Source: ZC4RG35 sp964571765
Lineage (GTDB): Bacteria; Actinomycetota; Acidimicrobiia; Spongiisociales; ZC4RG35
Reading direction: 5' to 3'
Length of the DNA: 64,000 bases
Assembly (NCBI GenBank): GCA_964571765.1
Contig: CAZNDH010000008.1
Coordinates: forward strand, 15,596-79,595
The notes under the pieces are model-generated. The model was given only the letters and a program-made list of their open reading frames with translations, had not been told where the DNA came from and made no database searches. Position numbers and translations under genes: made by a program. Shown in pieces: positions 32,705-41,415 of the stretch (the first letter of the stretch is position 1; each line of letters starts with the position of its first letter).

Positions 32705-33709
32705 ATGGCCCCGGTGAGCGACCTCTTCGACCGCCCGGTCCGGGATTTGAGGATCTCGGTGACCGACCGCTGCAACTTCCGGTGCACCTATTGCATGCCC
32801 CGGGAGGTGTTCGGGCCCGAGCACGTCTTCCTGCCCCGTGACCAGCTGCTCACCTTCGAGGAGATCAGGGCCTTGGTGGCCGTTTTCACCGCACGAGGGG
32901 TGAACAAGGTGCGGATCACCGGAGGCGAGCCGCTGCTCCGCAAGGGCGTCGAGGAGCTGGTGGCGATGATCGCCTCCGTGGACGGGATCGAGGACCTCAC
33001 CCTGACCACCAACGCCTCCCTCTTGTCGAGGAAGGCCGCCGACCTGGCCGCTGCCGGGCTGAATCGGGTCACGGTGAGCCTTGACGCCATCGACGACCCC
33101 ACTTTCATGGCGATGAACGACGTCGGGTTCCCGGTGTCGACGGTGCTCACCGCCATCGAGGATGCCGCCGCGGTCGGGCTGGGCCCGATCAAGGTGAACT
33201 GCGTGGTGAAACGGGGGGTCAACGAGCACGCCGTGGTCGCCATGGCCCGTCATTTCAAAGGCTCGGGTCACATCGTCCGCTTCATCGAGTACATGGACGT
33301 GGGGAGCACCAACGGCTGGCGTCTCGACGACGTGGTCCCGGCGGCGAAGATGTTGGAGATGGTGAGCCGGGTGTTTCCGTTGGAGCCGGTGCCCCCCAAC
33401 TACCCGGGTGAGGTGGCCAACCGGTTCCGCTATCTCGACGGGGAAGGCGAGATCGGGATCATCGCCTCGGTCACCCGGCCGTTCTGCGGATCGTGCACCC
33501 GGGCCCGGGTGTCGGCGGAGGGGATGATGTACACCTGCCTCTTCGCCTCCACCGGCACCAGCCTCCGAGATGCCCTCCGTTCCGGCGAGGACATCGGCGC
33601 CCTGGTCGACGAGGTCTGGGGCAAACGCGACGACCGATACTCCGAGATCCGGTCGTCTCACACCAGACGGCTCTCCGTCCCCGTGGAGATGTCCTACATC
33701 GGGGGCTGA
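32705..33709 (+). CDS. moaA: GTP 3',8-cyclase MoaA (molybdenum cofactor biosynthesis)
   Basis: The 334-residue radical SAM enzyme converts GTP to 3',8-cyclo-GTP in the first molybdopterin step. C23, C27 and C30 (DRCNFRCTYC) bind the SAM cluster; C261, C264 and C278 (FCGSCTRARVSAEG then YTC) bind the second cluster. TGGEPLLRKG is the SAM-binding GGE motif, and the C-terminal GG is the required double glycine. No other moa gene is in the window. The 3' end overlaps the convergent next gene by 16 bases. Confidence 0.95.
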   Translation: MAPVSDLFDRPVRDLRISVTDRCNFRCTYCMPREVFGPEHVFLPRDQLLTFEEIRALVAVFTARGVNKVRITGGEPLLRKGVEELVAMIASVDGIEDLTLTTNASLLSRKAADLAAAGLNRVTVSLDAIDDPTFMAMNDVGFPVSTVLTAIEDAAAVGLGPIKVNCVVKRGVNEHAVVAMARHFKGSGHIVRFIEYMDVGSTNGWRLDDVVPAAKMLEMVSRVFPLEPVPPNYPGEVANRFRYLDGEGEIGIIASVTRPFCGSCTRARVSAEGMMYTCLFASTGTSLRDALRSGEDIGALVDEVWGKRDDRYSEIRSSHTRRLSVPVEMSYIGG

Positions 33710-34383
33710 CCCACAGGCGGCGTCCTCTTCCCCGAGGCGACCCGGTAGCCGGCCCAGATCAGAGTGACCGCGAGAAACAACGACAGGGCGAAGCCGCTCG
33801 ACTCGCCCAGCGCCAGACCGGTGCCTCCCCAGGCGGCGGCGAGCACCCCGCCGACGATGAGCAGGCTGCCCCATACAACGGCACGATTGCGTCTCCAGAA
33901 GCGGACCACGCTGACCAGAGCGAGGGCGATGAGGATGGTCGACCCGGTGGCCCCACCGATGATTGCGAACAGCCGGGGGCCGAACCCAGCAGCGAACATG
34001 TCGTGGGGGATCCCGTCGGCGGGGAGGGGCTGCTGGAAGGGGACGGTCGCCACCAGGGTGGTGGAGATGGCGGTGATCGCCCCGAGGATGATCAACATGA
34101 CATTGCCGCTGCGCTTGCCCACCACCAGGAACATCGAACCCAGGGCGAGGAAGGGGATGTTGAGGACCCCTCCGAAGAGGTAGAAGACCCGGTAGGAGAA
34201 GCCGGTCCATCCGGCGGTGAGACCGTAGAACAGCGCCCAGGTGGCGATGGCGAACATGGTGATCCCCGCCCCGTAGGCGGCGATGTGGGGTCGGGGGCGG
34301 CGGCGATGGTCCCTCCACAGGTCGACGGCGAACCAGGTGGCCGCCCCGGCGGCGACGAAGGAGAGCACCGAGTCGAGGTCCAT
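33694..34383 (-). CDS. Seven-TM membrane protein of unknown function
   Basis: The 229-residue protein has about seven hydrophobic helices and few charged residues in them. One longer polar loop (VPFQQPLPADGIPHDMFAAG, near residues 115-135) lies outside or inside the membrane. No known motif is seen. TAACCT ends 9 nt before the ATG, supporting the start and a leaderless message. It overlaps moaA tail to tail. Confidence 0.7.
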   Translation of the reverse strand: MDLDSVLSFVAAGAATWFAVDLWRDHRRRPRPHIAAYGAGITMFAIATWALFYGLTAGWTGFSYRVFYLFGGVLNIPFLALGSMFLVVGKRSGNVMLIILGAITAISTTLVATVPFQQPLPADGIPHDMFAAGFGPRLFAIIGGATGSTILIALALVSVVRFWRRNRAVVWGSLLIVGGVLAAAWGGTGLALGESSGFALSLFLAVTLIWAGYRVASGKRTPPVGQPPM

Positions 34384-34392
34384 CCCGGTGTG

Positions 34393-34398
34393 AGGTTA
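34393..34398 (-). promoter_or_regulatory. -10 element of the seven-TM protein gene
   Basis: TAACCT on the minus strand ends 9 nt before the ATG at 34383. Confidence 0.4.
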
Positions 34399-34451
34399 TT
34401 GCCGCCGCGATGACCCCCGACCCGACACCGTGTCGGTACAACAATGTCCCG

Positions 34452-34961
34452 ATGCGCCCGGTGGTGGTCCAATTCCTCAAGTATCCCGATGCCCTCCATT
34501 GGGGGTTCGACGCGGTATACCTGGGAGAGGATGAGCACGGGTGGTGGGTAGGGCTGCCCGCCGGGTCGAGACGATGGAAGGGTGATCGCCCGGTGGCCCC
34601 TTCCGCCGAGGACGCGGTCCTGTGCGCACCTTGGGAGGGGTGGTGGCACCTCCACTACACCGGCGTCGGCCATGACACCTACACCCACTTCGTCGACATC
34701 GTGACCCAACCGCTGTGGCAGTCGGAAGGCCGCTACGAGATGGTCGACCTCGATCTCGACGTGGCCCTCACCCCTGAAGGGCGAGTGGTTGTCGAAGACG
34801 AGGACGAGTTCCTGATCCACCAGGTGAAGTACGGGTACACCCCGGAGATGATCGAGCGGGCGCTGGCCGAGACCACCCGGATCATCCGGGCCCTCGAGCA
34901 CCGTGAAGAGCCGTTTTTCGCCGTGGCCGAAGGCTGGCTGCGCCGGCTCGGCACGAGCTAG
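34452..34961 (+). CDS. DUF402 family protein
   Basis: The 169-residue protein has the DUF402 pattern in its second half: HFVDIVTQPLW, MVDLDLDVALTPEGRVVVEDEDEF and YGYTPEMIERA. Family members include nucleoside tri/diphosphatases and RNase-related barrels that use clustered acidic residues to bind Mg2+; such Asp/Glu clusters are present here. I chose ATG 34452, since AACAAT ends 6 nt upstream; an ATG at 34410 would add 14 residues. It is followed by the palindromes that bracket the next gene. Confidence 0.78.
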   Translation: MRPVVVQFLKYPDALHWGFDAVYLGEDEHGWWVGLPAGSRRWKGDRPVAPSAEDAVLCAPWEGWWHLHYTGVGHDTYTHFVDIVTQPLWQSEGRYEMVDLDLDVALTPEGRVVVEDEDEFLIHQVKYGYTPEMIERALAETTRIIRALEHREEPFFAVAEGWLRRLGTS

Positions 34962-34967
34962 CGAGGT

Positions 34968-34984
34968 GTGCATTTGCACGGAGG
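34968..34984. repeat. Left inverted-repeat copy flanking the DUF559 gene
   Basis: GTGCATTTGCACGGAGG is the exact reverse complement of 35969-35985. The first 12 bases form the palindromic core GTGCATTTGCAC. Confidence 0.7.
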
Positions 34985-34994
34985 TGCGAAAAGC

Positions 34995-35014
34995 GCGACC
35001 TGGTGCATATGCAT
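34995..35014. repeat. Left direct-repeat copy flanking the DUF559 gene
   Basis: GCGACCTGGTGCATATGCAT matches 36001-36020 at 18 of 20 positions. It contains a GTGCATATGCAT near-palindrome. Confidence 0.7.
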
Positions 35015-35093
35015 GCCCAGCTCGAGGGGGTTGAACCGGTTGGTGTGGTCGAGCAGAGTCGGGCGTGTGGGGGATCGTCGTCGGATTGACGCC

Positions 35094-35999
35094 ATGGCTT
35101 CACGGCAGTACGGGGTGTTCAACACCCGGCAGGCCCGCGAGGCCGGCTTCGACAAGAGCGCCGTCATGCGCCGGCTGGCGTCGGGGGAGTGGCTCAGGCT
35201 CGACCCCAGCGTGTACTGCGTCGCCTCCGCTCCTCCCAGATGGGAGCGGAGCCTGGCGGCTGCCGTCCTCAGCCGTAGTAACGCCCTGGTCACCGGTGGC
35301 TCGGCAGCGTGCCTTCACGGTCTACGCGGTTTCAGTCCCGGACGCCCGGTGATCATGGTGCCGATCGGCTCCAATGCCCGGTCGGAGATCGCCGACGTGG
35401 TTCAGGCGAAGAGGTTCGACTCGGTCGCCAGAACCCGTGTTAGTGGGTTCGAGGCGACCACGGTGGCCGAGACCCTGTTGGTGTTGGCCCGCACCCTCCC
35501 GGAAAGCAGAGTGGAGGCGGTCTTCGACGACGCCCTTCTCTCCAAGAAGATGAGGCTGAGCGAGTTGGAGGTGCCGCTGGCCAGAGAGGTGGCCAGCCGG
35601 GCAAAGGGTTTGTCGCTGATCCGTCGGCTCGTGGCCGAACGTCATCCCCTGGCGCCCAGCCTTGACTCGACCTATCTGGAGGCAATGTTGGAGATGGTGC
35701 TGAGCGGGGCGAGCCTGCCGCCCTGGACCCGCGAGTACCGGTTCCGGATCCGCGGGGCATCACCGAGGGTCGACGTGTTCATCCCGGCGTGGTCACTGGT
35801 CGTCGAGGCCGACGGCCGCAACTGGCACGCCCGTCGCTCGGACTTCGAAAAGGACCGCAAGCGGGACAACAGCCTGGCCACTAAGGGCATACAGGTCTTA
35901 CGGTTCACTTACGAGATGCTGGAGTCCGATCCAGGCGGGTGCCTCGACACCATCATCCGCACCGGTTCCCTCCGTGCAAATGCACTGGGGCTCGGATAA
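35094..35999 (+). CDS. AbiEi-type antitoxin N-domain / DUF559 endonuclease-like fusion protein
   Basis: The 301-residue protein has an AbiEi-like winged-helix region at 5-80 (VFNTRQAREAGFDKSAVMRRL, LRLDPSVYC, VTGGSAACLHGL) and a C-terminal DUF559/Vsr-like domain at 215-290, with PRVDVFIP, LVVEADGRNWH and RKRDNSLATKGIQVLRFTYE. The D-x-E-x-D pattern matches a PD-(D/E)XK nuclease. Such fusions are widespread in actinobacteria and are annotated as antitoxin-like or endonuclease; activity is unproven. No partner toxin (AbiEii) is adjacent. TGCA palindromes bracket it on both sides. Confidence 0.75.
   Translation: MASRQYGVFNTRQAREAGFDKSAVMRRLASGEWLRLDPSVYCVASAPPRWERSLAAAVLSRSNALVTGGSAACLHGLRGFSPGRPVIMVPIGSNARSEIADVVQAKRFDSVARTRVSGFEATTVAETLLVLARTLPESRVEAVFDDALLSKKMRLSELEVPLAREVASRAKGLSLIRRLVAERHPLAPSLDSTYLEAMLEMVLSGASLPPWTREYRFRIRGASPRVDVFIPAWSLVVEADGRNWHARRSDFEKDRKRDNSLATKGIQVLRFTYEMLESDPGGCLDTIIRTGSLRANALGLG
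35969..35985. repeat. Right inverted-repeat copy flanking the DUF559 gene
   Basis: CCTCCGTGCAAATGCAC lies inside the last codons of the gene and is the exact inverse of 34968-34984. Confidence 0.7.
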
Positions 36000-36000
36000 C

Positions 36001-36020
36001 GCGACCAGGTGCAAATGCAT
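36001..36020. repeat. Right direct-repeat copy flanking the DUF559 gene
   Basis: GCGACCAGGTGCAAATGCAT begins two bases after the DUF559 stop; its last base is part of the stop codon of the convergent phosphodiesterase gene. Confidence 0.7.
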
Positions 36021-37093
36021 CAGCCGACGAGGAGCGGAATCTCAACTTCGGCCCGGCTCAGACCGCCGTGGTAGCAGGCCAGCCGCTTGTCGAAGCCTTT
36101 GGGGATGACGGCGAGGTGGTCGGGGGGTAGCAAGACCTGTTCGCCGAGGCGAGACCGGGCGGCCGGCCCCGGCTCCGGTCCCACCAGGGTGGCGGGGTCG
36201 GCCAGATCGCCACCCGTCTCGGCGGCCAGATCCTCCATAACCTTCCGGTCACCCCACATCTGCACCCCGCGGGTGTCGCCGGCGAACCTGAGGCCGGAGT
36301 AGGCCGGGCTTCGCACCAGGTGCTTGTTGTGGTCGGGAAACGCAGCCAGACCGTGGTCGGCGGTCCCGACCAGGGCGACCCGAGCCGGCAGGTGGTTGGC
36401 GATCCCATCCCAGAGACGGGCCGCCTCGGCGATCGCCTCGGCGAACTCCCCGGATTCGAGGCCGAAGACATGGCCGGCAAAGTCGACCTGGGGGAAGTAG
36501 GTGAAGAGAAGACGTCCCGGTTTGGCGAGCTGCAAGGTGGCTTGGGCCATCTCCGAGGTCTCCCACACCCCCTCGAAACGAGCCCCCCGATAGACCGCCT
36601 GAGACAGCGGGGACCCGGTGAAACCCCCAGGCTGGACGGTGATCGGCTCGACCCCGGCCCCCCGGAGCCGCTCCCACAGGTTGGGGCGGGGCAACAGCTC
36701 CGGATAGGGATACTCCACCGGGTCACCGGCCAGGTCGACCCACTTCAATGTGTTGACCACCCGTCCGGCCTCCTCCATCCAGGCGAGGTGGGCCACCAGA
36801 CCATGGCGCGATGGCGCGGTGCCGGTGGCCACCGTGGCCAGTGAGACGCTGGTCGTGGTGGGGAAGGGAGCGTCGATGATGGCCCGCATCGCCGATCGGA
36901 AGGTGGCCGCCGCGGGATGGCCCAGCTGGGCGACCCCGAGGCCGTCGAATAGAAGGAGAACGTAGGTGTCGGCCTCGGGAACCAGGTCCGGGTCGTGCAG
37001 CCGGGGTGAGGGCGCGCTCCCGGTGAGGCGGAACTCGATCTCGGCCACCAGGTTGACCAGGCCACTGCCGTCGTATGAGGGGCTCACCGCCAT
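36020..37093 (-). CDS. Type I phosphodiesterase / nucleotide pyrophosphatase family protein
   Basis: The 357-residue alkaline-phosphatase-superfamily protein has metal-binding blocks LLLFDGLGVAQLGHP (near 47-61), PFPTTTSVSLATVATGTAPSRHG with the catalytic Thr/Ser (77-98), YFPQVDFAGHVFG (Asp/His), and GTADHGLAAFPDH. It should hydrolyse phosphodiester or pyrophosphate bonds. No signal peptide is seen, so it is probably cytoplasmic. TAGCCT ends 6 nt before the ATG at 37093 (leaderless). Confidence 0.85.
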   Translation of the reverse strand: MAVSPSYDGSGLVNLVAEIEFRLTGSAPSPRLHDPDLVPEADTYVLLLFDGLGVAQLGHPAAATFRSAMRAIIDAPFPTTTSVSLATVATGTAPSRHGLVAHLAWMEEAGRVVNTLKWVDLAGDPVEYPYPELLPRPNLWERLRGAGVEPITVQPGGFTGSPLSQAVYRGARFEGVWETSEMAQATLQLAKPGRLLFTYFPQVDFAGHVFGLESGEFAEAIAEAARLWDGIANHLPARVALVGTADHGLAAFPDHNKHLVRSPAYSGLRFAGDTRGVQMWGDRKVMEDLAAETGGDLADPATLVGPEPGPAARSRLGEQVLLPPDHLAVIPKGFDKRLACYHGGLSRAEVEIPLLVG

Positions 37094-37099
37094 GGCGGC

Positions 37100-37105
37100 A
37101 GGCTA
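37100..37105 (-). promoter_or_regulatory. -10 element of the phosphodiesterase gene
   Basis: TAGCCT on the minus strand ends 6 nt before the ATG at 37093. Confidence 0.5.
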
Positions 37106-37154
37106 GGGACCGGCGGCCTCTCCGCCCTGACTTCGACCGCAAAGAGGGTCTGCT

Positions 37155-37160
37155 TATACT
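37155..37160 (+). promoter_or_regulatory. -10 element of the 11-gene nuo operon
   Basis: TATACT is the best -10 hexamer in the window; TTCGAC 17 bp upstream is a possible -35. Start near 37167 gives a leader of about 29 nt, unlike the leaderless first nuo operon. Confidence 0.55.
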
Positions 37161-37195
37161 CGCCGACAGGTCGTGATTCCCCAGGTACCACAGGC

Positions 37196-37561
37196 ATGAG
37201 CACGTACTTCGAGAGTTATGTGACCGTGGGTGCATTCGCCGCCCTCGGGGCGGTTCTCGTCCTCATCATGCTGGGCATTGCAACAGTGCTCCGCCCCAAC
37301 AAGCCAAGTCAGGCAAAGCGGACCACATACGAGTGTGGGGTCGATCCGGTGGGCACCGGGTGGAGCCAGACATATGTCCGCTACTACGTGTTCGGCCTGC
37401 TCTTCCTGGTGTTCGACGTCGAGGCGGTGTTCATCTTCCCCTGGGCGATCGCCGCCGAGGAGTTGGGGATGTTCGGCCTGGTGGCGATGATCCTGTTCAT
37501 GCTGACCCTGGTCGAAGGTCTCGTCTATGCGGTCAAGAAAGGTGTGCTGAGGTGGGAGTAG
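37196..37561 (+). CDS. nuoA: Complex I subunit A (set 2)
   Basis: The 121-residue three-TM subunit has TTYECGVDPVGTGWSQTYVRYY in the conserved loop and LVFDVEAVFIFPWA in the second helix. It shares only family-level similarity with the set 1 copy, so the two operons are not a recent duplication. It heads an operon that lacks nuoE, nuoF and nuoG and overlaps nuoB by 10 bases. Confidence 0.95.
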   Translation: MSTYFESYVTVGAFAALGAVLVLIMLGIATVLRPNKPSQAKRTTYECGVDPVGTGWSQTYVRYYVFGLLFLVFDVEAVFIFPWAIAAEELGMFGLVAMILFMLTLVEGLVYAVKKGVLRWE

Positions 37562-38049
37562 TCCAGAAGTTCGGGGCCCCCAAGCCGGTCTCGTGGCTGC
37601 TCAACTGGTCCCGCAAGTACTCCCTGTGGCTGTTCCAGTTCGGCCTTGCCTGCTGCGCAATCGAGCTGATGGCGGCATCGGGGCCCCGCTACGACTTCAT
37701 GAGGTTCGGGATCATTCCCCTACCCGCCTCGCCCCGCCAGGCGGATCTGATGGTGGTGGCGGGCACGGTCACCGACAAGATGGCCCCTGCGGTCCGGCGT
37801 CTCTACGACCAGATGCCCGAGCCCAAGTACGTGATCTCAATGGGCTCATGCGCCAATTGCGGCGGCCCCTACTGGGACTCCTACTCGGTGACCAAAGGGG
37901 TAGATCAGGTGATCCCGGTCGACGTCTACGTTCCCGGCTGCCCACCCCGCCCCGAGGCTCTCATGGAGGGGATCGTCCTCCTGCAACGTCTCATCCAGGA
38001 CGAGAACATCAAGGAGAAGTGGAACCGGCGTGACCTCCAACCAGTCTGA
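37552..38049 (+). CDS. nuoB: Complex I subunit B (set 2)
   Basis: The GTG at 37552 is the only reasonable start in this frame, giving 165 residues. N2 cluster cysteines are GLACCAIELM, SMGSCANCGGPY (with one extra Cys) and YVPGCPPRPE. This second NuoB keeps every ligand, so the quinone-reducing core is functional. Confidence 0.95.
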   Translation: MGVVQKFGAPKPVSWLLNWSRKYSLWLFQFGLACCAIELMAASGPRYDFMRFGIIPLPASPRQADLMVVAGTVTDKMAPAVRRLYDQMPEPKYVISMGSCANCGGPYWDSYSVTKGVDQVIPVDVYVPGCPPRPEALMEGIVLLQRLIQDENIKEKWNRRDLQPV

Positions 38050-38623
38050 GACCACGGCCAACCCGCTCCAGGATCTCGCCGACCGGGTGACCGGGTCGGT
38101 TGGCGGGACTTCCGAGATCCAGTTCGACACCATCAAGGTGCGGGTCCCCATCACCGACTGGGTGGAGGCCCACCGCAAAGCCCGCGAAGATCTCGGGCTG
38201 GTCTTTTTCTCCTGGCTGTCGGCGATCGACTGGGCCAATCAGGTGGAGGCGGGCGATCCGCTCGGCGAAGAAGTCGAGGAGAGGCTGGAGTTGCTCACCA
38301 CCCTGTCGGACATCACCGAGGGACATCGGGTCACATTCTCCACCGACCTGCCCCGGGAGGAGGCGTCGATCCCCACCCTGGTGGAGGTGTTCCCCGGGGC
38401 CAACTGGCATGAGCGGGAGGCTCACGAGATGTTCGGCATAGTCTTCGAGGGCCATCCCGACCTGAGCCATCTCTACCTCCCCGACTCATTCATCGGCCAC
38501 CCGTTGCGCAAGAGCTATCCACTGCTGAGCCGGGAGGTCAAGCCATGGCCGGGCACGGTGGACGTCGAGGCGATGCCCGGCGAGGACGATGACCAGCCGA
38601 CCACCGAGAACCCGGAGGCCTGA
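38030..38623 (+). CDS. nuoC: Complex I subunit C (set 2)
   Basis: The 197-residue 30-kDa-type subunit has EREAHEMFGIVFEGHPDLSH and GHPLRKSYPLL. It has an N-terminal extension of about 30 residues and an acidic C-terminal tail not seen in set 1. The GTG start gives a 20-base overlap with nuoB. Confidence 0.93.
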   Translation: MTSNQSETTANPLQDLADRVTGSVGGTSEIQFDTIKVRVPITDWVEAHRKAREDLGLVFFSWLSAIDWANQVEAGDPLGEEVEERLELLTTLSDITEGHRVTFSTDLPREEASIPTLVEVFPGANWHEREAHEMFGIVFEGHPDLSHLYLPDSFIGHPLRKSYPLLSREVKPWPGTVDVEAMPGEDDDQPTTENPEA

Positions 38624-39813
38624 TGGCGCTCGACGCCGACACCGTTCGCCACCTCAGCGAGGCCACCGTCTCGGTCGAGTTGGAGACCGGGGACATGACC
38701 CTCAACATCGGGCCCCAACATCCCTCCACCCACGGCGTGCTCCGTCTGGTGGCCCGGGTCGACGGGGAACGGGCCTTCGACGTCAAGCCGGTGATCGGGT
38801 ACATGCACCGGGGGTACGAGAAGTTGGTCGAGGTGCGGACCTACCCCCAGATCACCACCATCATCAACCGGATCGACTGGGTGTCGGGATACGCCAACGA
38901 GGTCCCATTCATCGTGGCAGCCGAGAAGCTGATGGAGCTCGAGGTCCCCGAGCGGGCCCAGTACATCCGGCTGATCCTCACCGAGATGGCCCGGATGTCG
39001 TCGCACTTGGTGTTCATGGCCTCCTACCCCCTGGAGCTGGGGGCAGCCACCCCGCTCTTCTTCGCCCTCCGGGAGCGGGAGCGGATCCTCGACCTCCTGG
39101 AGAGCGTCACCGGTGGAAGGTTCCATCCCAACTTCAACCGAATCGGTGGGGTCAAGCCGGCATACGGCGCCGGGTCGTCCACCCGCAAGATGGTCCAGGA
39201 CCTGCCCGCAGGGTTCCTCGCCGAGACCCGGGCTGCCATGGACCGGGTGGGCGAGGTTTGTGACGAGCTGGAGGCTCTGGTCGCCGGGAACGAGATCATC
39301 CTGGCCAGGACCAAGGGAGTGGGTGTGATCCCACCGGAGGTGGCCGCCGCCTACGGGGTGTCCGGGCCCAACCTGCGGGCATCGGGGGTGTCCTTCGATC
39401 TACGCCGGGTGGAGAATTACCTTCCCTACGACGATTTCGACTTTCGGGTGGTCACCGCGGAGAACGGCGACAGCTGGGACCGCTGGTGGGTCCGGCTCCA
39501 GGAGATCCGTGAGTCCTCGAAGATCGTCCAGCAGGCCATCGACGGGATCCCCGCAGGCCCGCTCCAGGCAAAGGTGCCCCGCATCATCAAGGTGCCCAAA
39601 GGGGAGACCTACGTCCGGGCGGAGAACCCCAAGGGGGAAATGGGGTACTACCTGGTATCCGACGGTGGTCTGGGGCCCTACCGGCTCAAGATCCGCTCGG
39701 CCAGCTTCTCCAACCTCTCCATCCTCCCCTGGGTTCTGGAAGGCGCCCTGGTCCCCGACATCATCGCCATCATGGGCTCGTTGGACTTCGTTTTGGGGGA
39801 CGTGGACCGATGA
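38623..39813 (+). CDS. nuoD: Complex I subunit D (set 2)
   Basis: The 396-residue 49-kDa-type subunit has GPQHPSTHGVLRLV with the quinone-site His, and ends DFVLGDVDR. The N-terminal extension of set 1 NuoD is absent. It overlaps the nuoC stop by one base. A 100-base gap with nine heptad repeats separates it from nuoH. Confidence 0.95.
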   Translation: MALDADTVRHLSEATVSVELETGDMTLNIGPQHPSTHGVLRLVARVDGERAFDVKPVIGYMHRGYEKLVEVRTYPQITTIINRIDWVSGYANEVPFIVAAEKLMELEVPERAQYIRLILTEMARMSSHLVFMASYPLELGAATPLFFALRERERILDLLESVTGGRFHPNFNRIGGVKPAYGAGSSTRKMVQDLPAGFLAETRAAMDRVGEVCDELEALVAGNEIILARTKGVGVIPPEVAAAYGVSGPNLRASGVSFDLRRVENYLPYDDFDFRVVTAENGDSWDRWWVRLQEIRESSKIVQQAIDGIPAGPLQAKVPRIIKVPKGETYVRAENPKGEMGYYLVSDGGLGPYRLKIRSASFSNLSILPWVLEGALVPDIIAIMGSLDFVLGDVDR

Positions 39814-39830
39814 TTCGGTTTGTCGTGGTG

Positions 39831-39893
39831 CTTGGTACTTGGCGCTTGGTACTTGGACCTTCCCGGTACCCGGTACCCAGTACCCAGTACAGG
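39831..39893. repeat. Nine-unit heptanucleotide array, locus 4 (nuoD-nuoH gap, set 2)
   Basis: The gap is an unbroken run of nine 7-base units: four CTTGGNN units (39831-39858), one CTTCCCG, then four GTACNNN units (39866-39893). The left half reads TTGGTAC-type and the right half GTACCCA-type, so the array can fold back on itself. Confidence 0.8.
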
Positions 39894-39913
39894 GCGCGCA
39901 GAAAGGCCACGCA

Positions 39914-40918
39914 GTGGAGTTCTTGACCGACCTCCTCTCCAATTTCTGGATCGCCTTGGCGGCCAAACTGGCCCTGGTCGCACTGATGATCCCGCTCCTC
40001 GGGATGGCCATCGGATTCGCCGAGATCAAGCTGTCGGCAAAGATGCAGGCTCGGATGGGGCCCTATTTCGCCGGAGGTCGCTGGGGCTGGGCCCAGTTGA
40101 TCGCCGACGGGATCAAGTTCTTCCAGAAGGAGGACCTCATCCCCGAGGAAGCCGACCGCCCGGTGTTCAAGCTCGCCCCGCTGGTGGTGATGGTGGGCAC
40201 GGTTGCGTTATTCGTGGTGATCCCCTTCGGGCCCGGCCTGATCTTTCGCGACCTCTCGGTGGGGATCTTCTACGCCCTCGCGATCTCCTCGCTGAGCACC
40301 GTGGGGGTGCTCATGGCCGGCTGGTCGTCGGCCAACAAGTACTCCCTTCTCGGTGGTCTGCGCGCCGCAGGCCAGCTGATCGCCTACGAGGTGCCCCTGG
40401 TGTTCGCCGCGGTCGGTGTGGTGATCATGGCGGGGACGATGAGCATGGCGGGGATCGTCGAAGCCCAGATCAACGCGGGATACCCCTTCGTCATCTTCCA
40501 GTTCATCGGATTCGCCATCTTCATCATCGCCTCCCTTGCCGAGCTCTCCCGAATCCCCTTCGACCTCCCCATAGCCGAGTCGGAGCTGGTCATGGGGTAC
40601 CTCACCGAATATTCCGGGTTCCGCTTCCTCTTCTTCTTCCTCGCCGAGTTCGCCAACATGTTCACTCTGTCGGCGATCGCGGTCACCTTGTTCCTCGGCG
40701 GCTACTGGCTGCCCGGGATCCCCGAGGGCATCCTCGAGTTCGCCGGCCCGGCGATCCTCATCGGCAAGGTGTTCCTCCTGGTGTTCGCCATGATCTGGTT
40801 CCGCTGGACCTTCCCCCGGTTCCGCCAGGACCAGCTCCAGACCCTGGCTTGGAAGTGGTTGATCCCCATCGCCCTGGTCAACCTGACCCTGACCGGGATC
40901 TTCAAGGTGGTGCTGTGA
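39914..40918 (+). CDS. nuoH: Complex I subunit H (set 2)
   Basis: The 334-residue subunit starts at GTG 39914, with AAAGG upstream. Conserved loops are AEIKLSAKMQARMGPYFAGG and AELSRIPFDLPIAESELVMGY. In set 1 the second loop reads NRAPFDLVEAE; here IPFDLPIAESE is a recognisable variant of the same acidic loop. Confidence 0.95.
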   Translation: MEFLTDLLSNFWIALAAKLALVALMIPLLGMAIGFAEIKLSAKMQARMGPYFAGGRWGWAQLIADGIKFFQKEDLIPEEADRPVFKLAPLVVMVGTVALFVVIPFGPGLIFRDLSVGIFYALAISSLSTVGVLMAGWSSANKYSLLGGLRAAGQLIAYEVPLVFAAVGVVIMAGTMSMAGIVEAQINAGYPFVIFQFIGFAIFIIASLAELSRIPFDLPIAESELVMGYLTEYSGFRFLFFFLAEFANMFTLSAIAVTLFLGGYWLPGIPEGILEFAGPAILIGKVFLLVFAMIWFRWTFPRFRQDQLQTLAWKWLIPIALVNLTLTGIFKVVL

Positions 40919-41415
40919 TGACGACCGAGCCGAGGCGCAATATCCCCGGCCGGGGGTTGCTCAAAGGGATGGCGGTGACTTTCGGCACCATGGTGCGCAC
41001 CATCTTCCGTCCCAAGCGTTACCTGCGGACGGTCAACTACCCCAAGGACAAGGAAGTCCCGGTACCCCGGGCCCGGGGGGTGATCGCCCTCGACCAGGAG
41101 GCGTGCACGGTGTGCATGCTCTGCGCCCGGTCCTGTCCCGACTGGTGCATCTACATCGAGGGTCACAAGGAGGAGATCCCGCCGGACAAGCCTGGCGGCC
41201 GGATCAAGGTCCGCTCCAAGCTCGACCGGTTCGACATCGACTACGCCCTGTGCATGTACTGCGGGATCTGCGTCGAGGTGTGTCCCTTCGACGCATTGTT
41301 CTGGAGCCCGGAGTACGAGTACTCCGAGCCCAACATGGGCGCCATGCTCCACGACATGGACCGTCTCCAGGACTGGCTGGAGACCGTCCCTGACCAACCT
41401 GGGCTCGAGAAGTGA
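40918..41415 (+). CDS. nuoI: Complex I subunit I (set 2)
   Basis: The 165-residue ferredoxin-type subunit has CTVCMLCARSCPDWC and CMYCGICVEVCPFDA, giving two [4Fe-4S] clusters. Without NuoEFG it would be the first subunit to receive electrons from an external donor. ATG overlaps the nuoH stop by one base. Confidence 0.95.
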   Translation: MTTEPRRNIPGRGLLKGMAVTFGTMVRTIFRPKRYLRTVNYPKDKEVPVPRARGVIALDQEACTVCMLCARSCPDWCIYIEGHKEEIPPDKPGGRIKVRSKLDRFDIDYALCMYCGICVEVCPFDALFWSPEYEYSEPNMGAMLHDMDRLQDWLETVPDQPGLEK

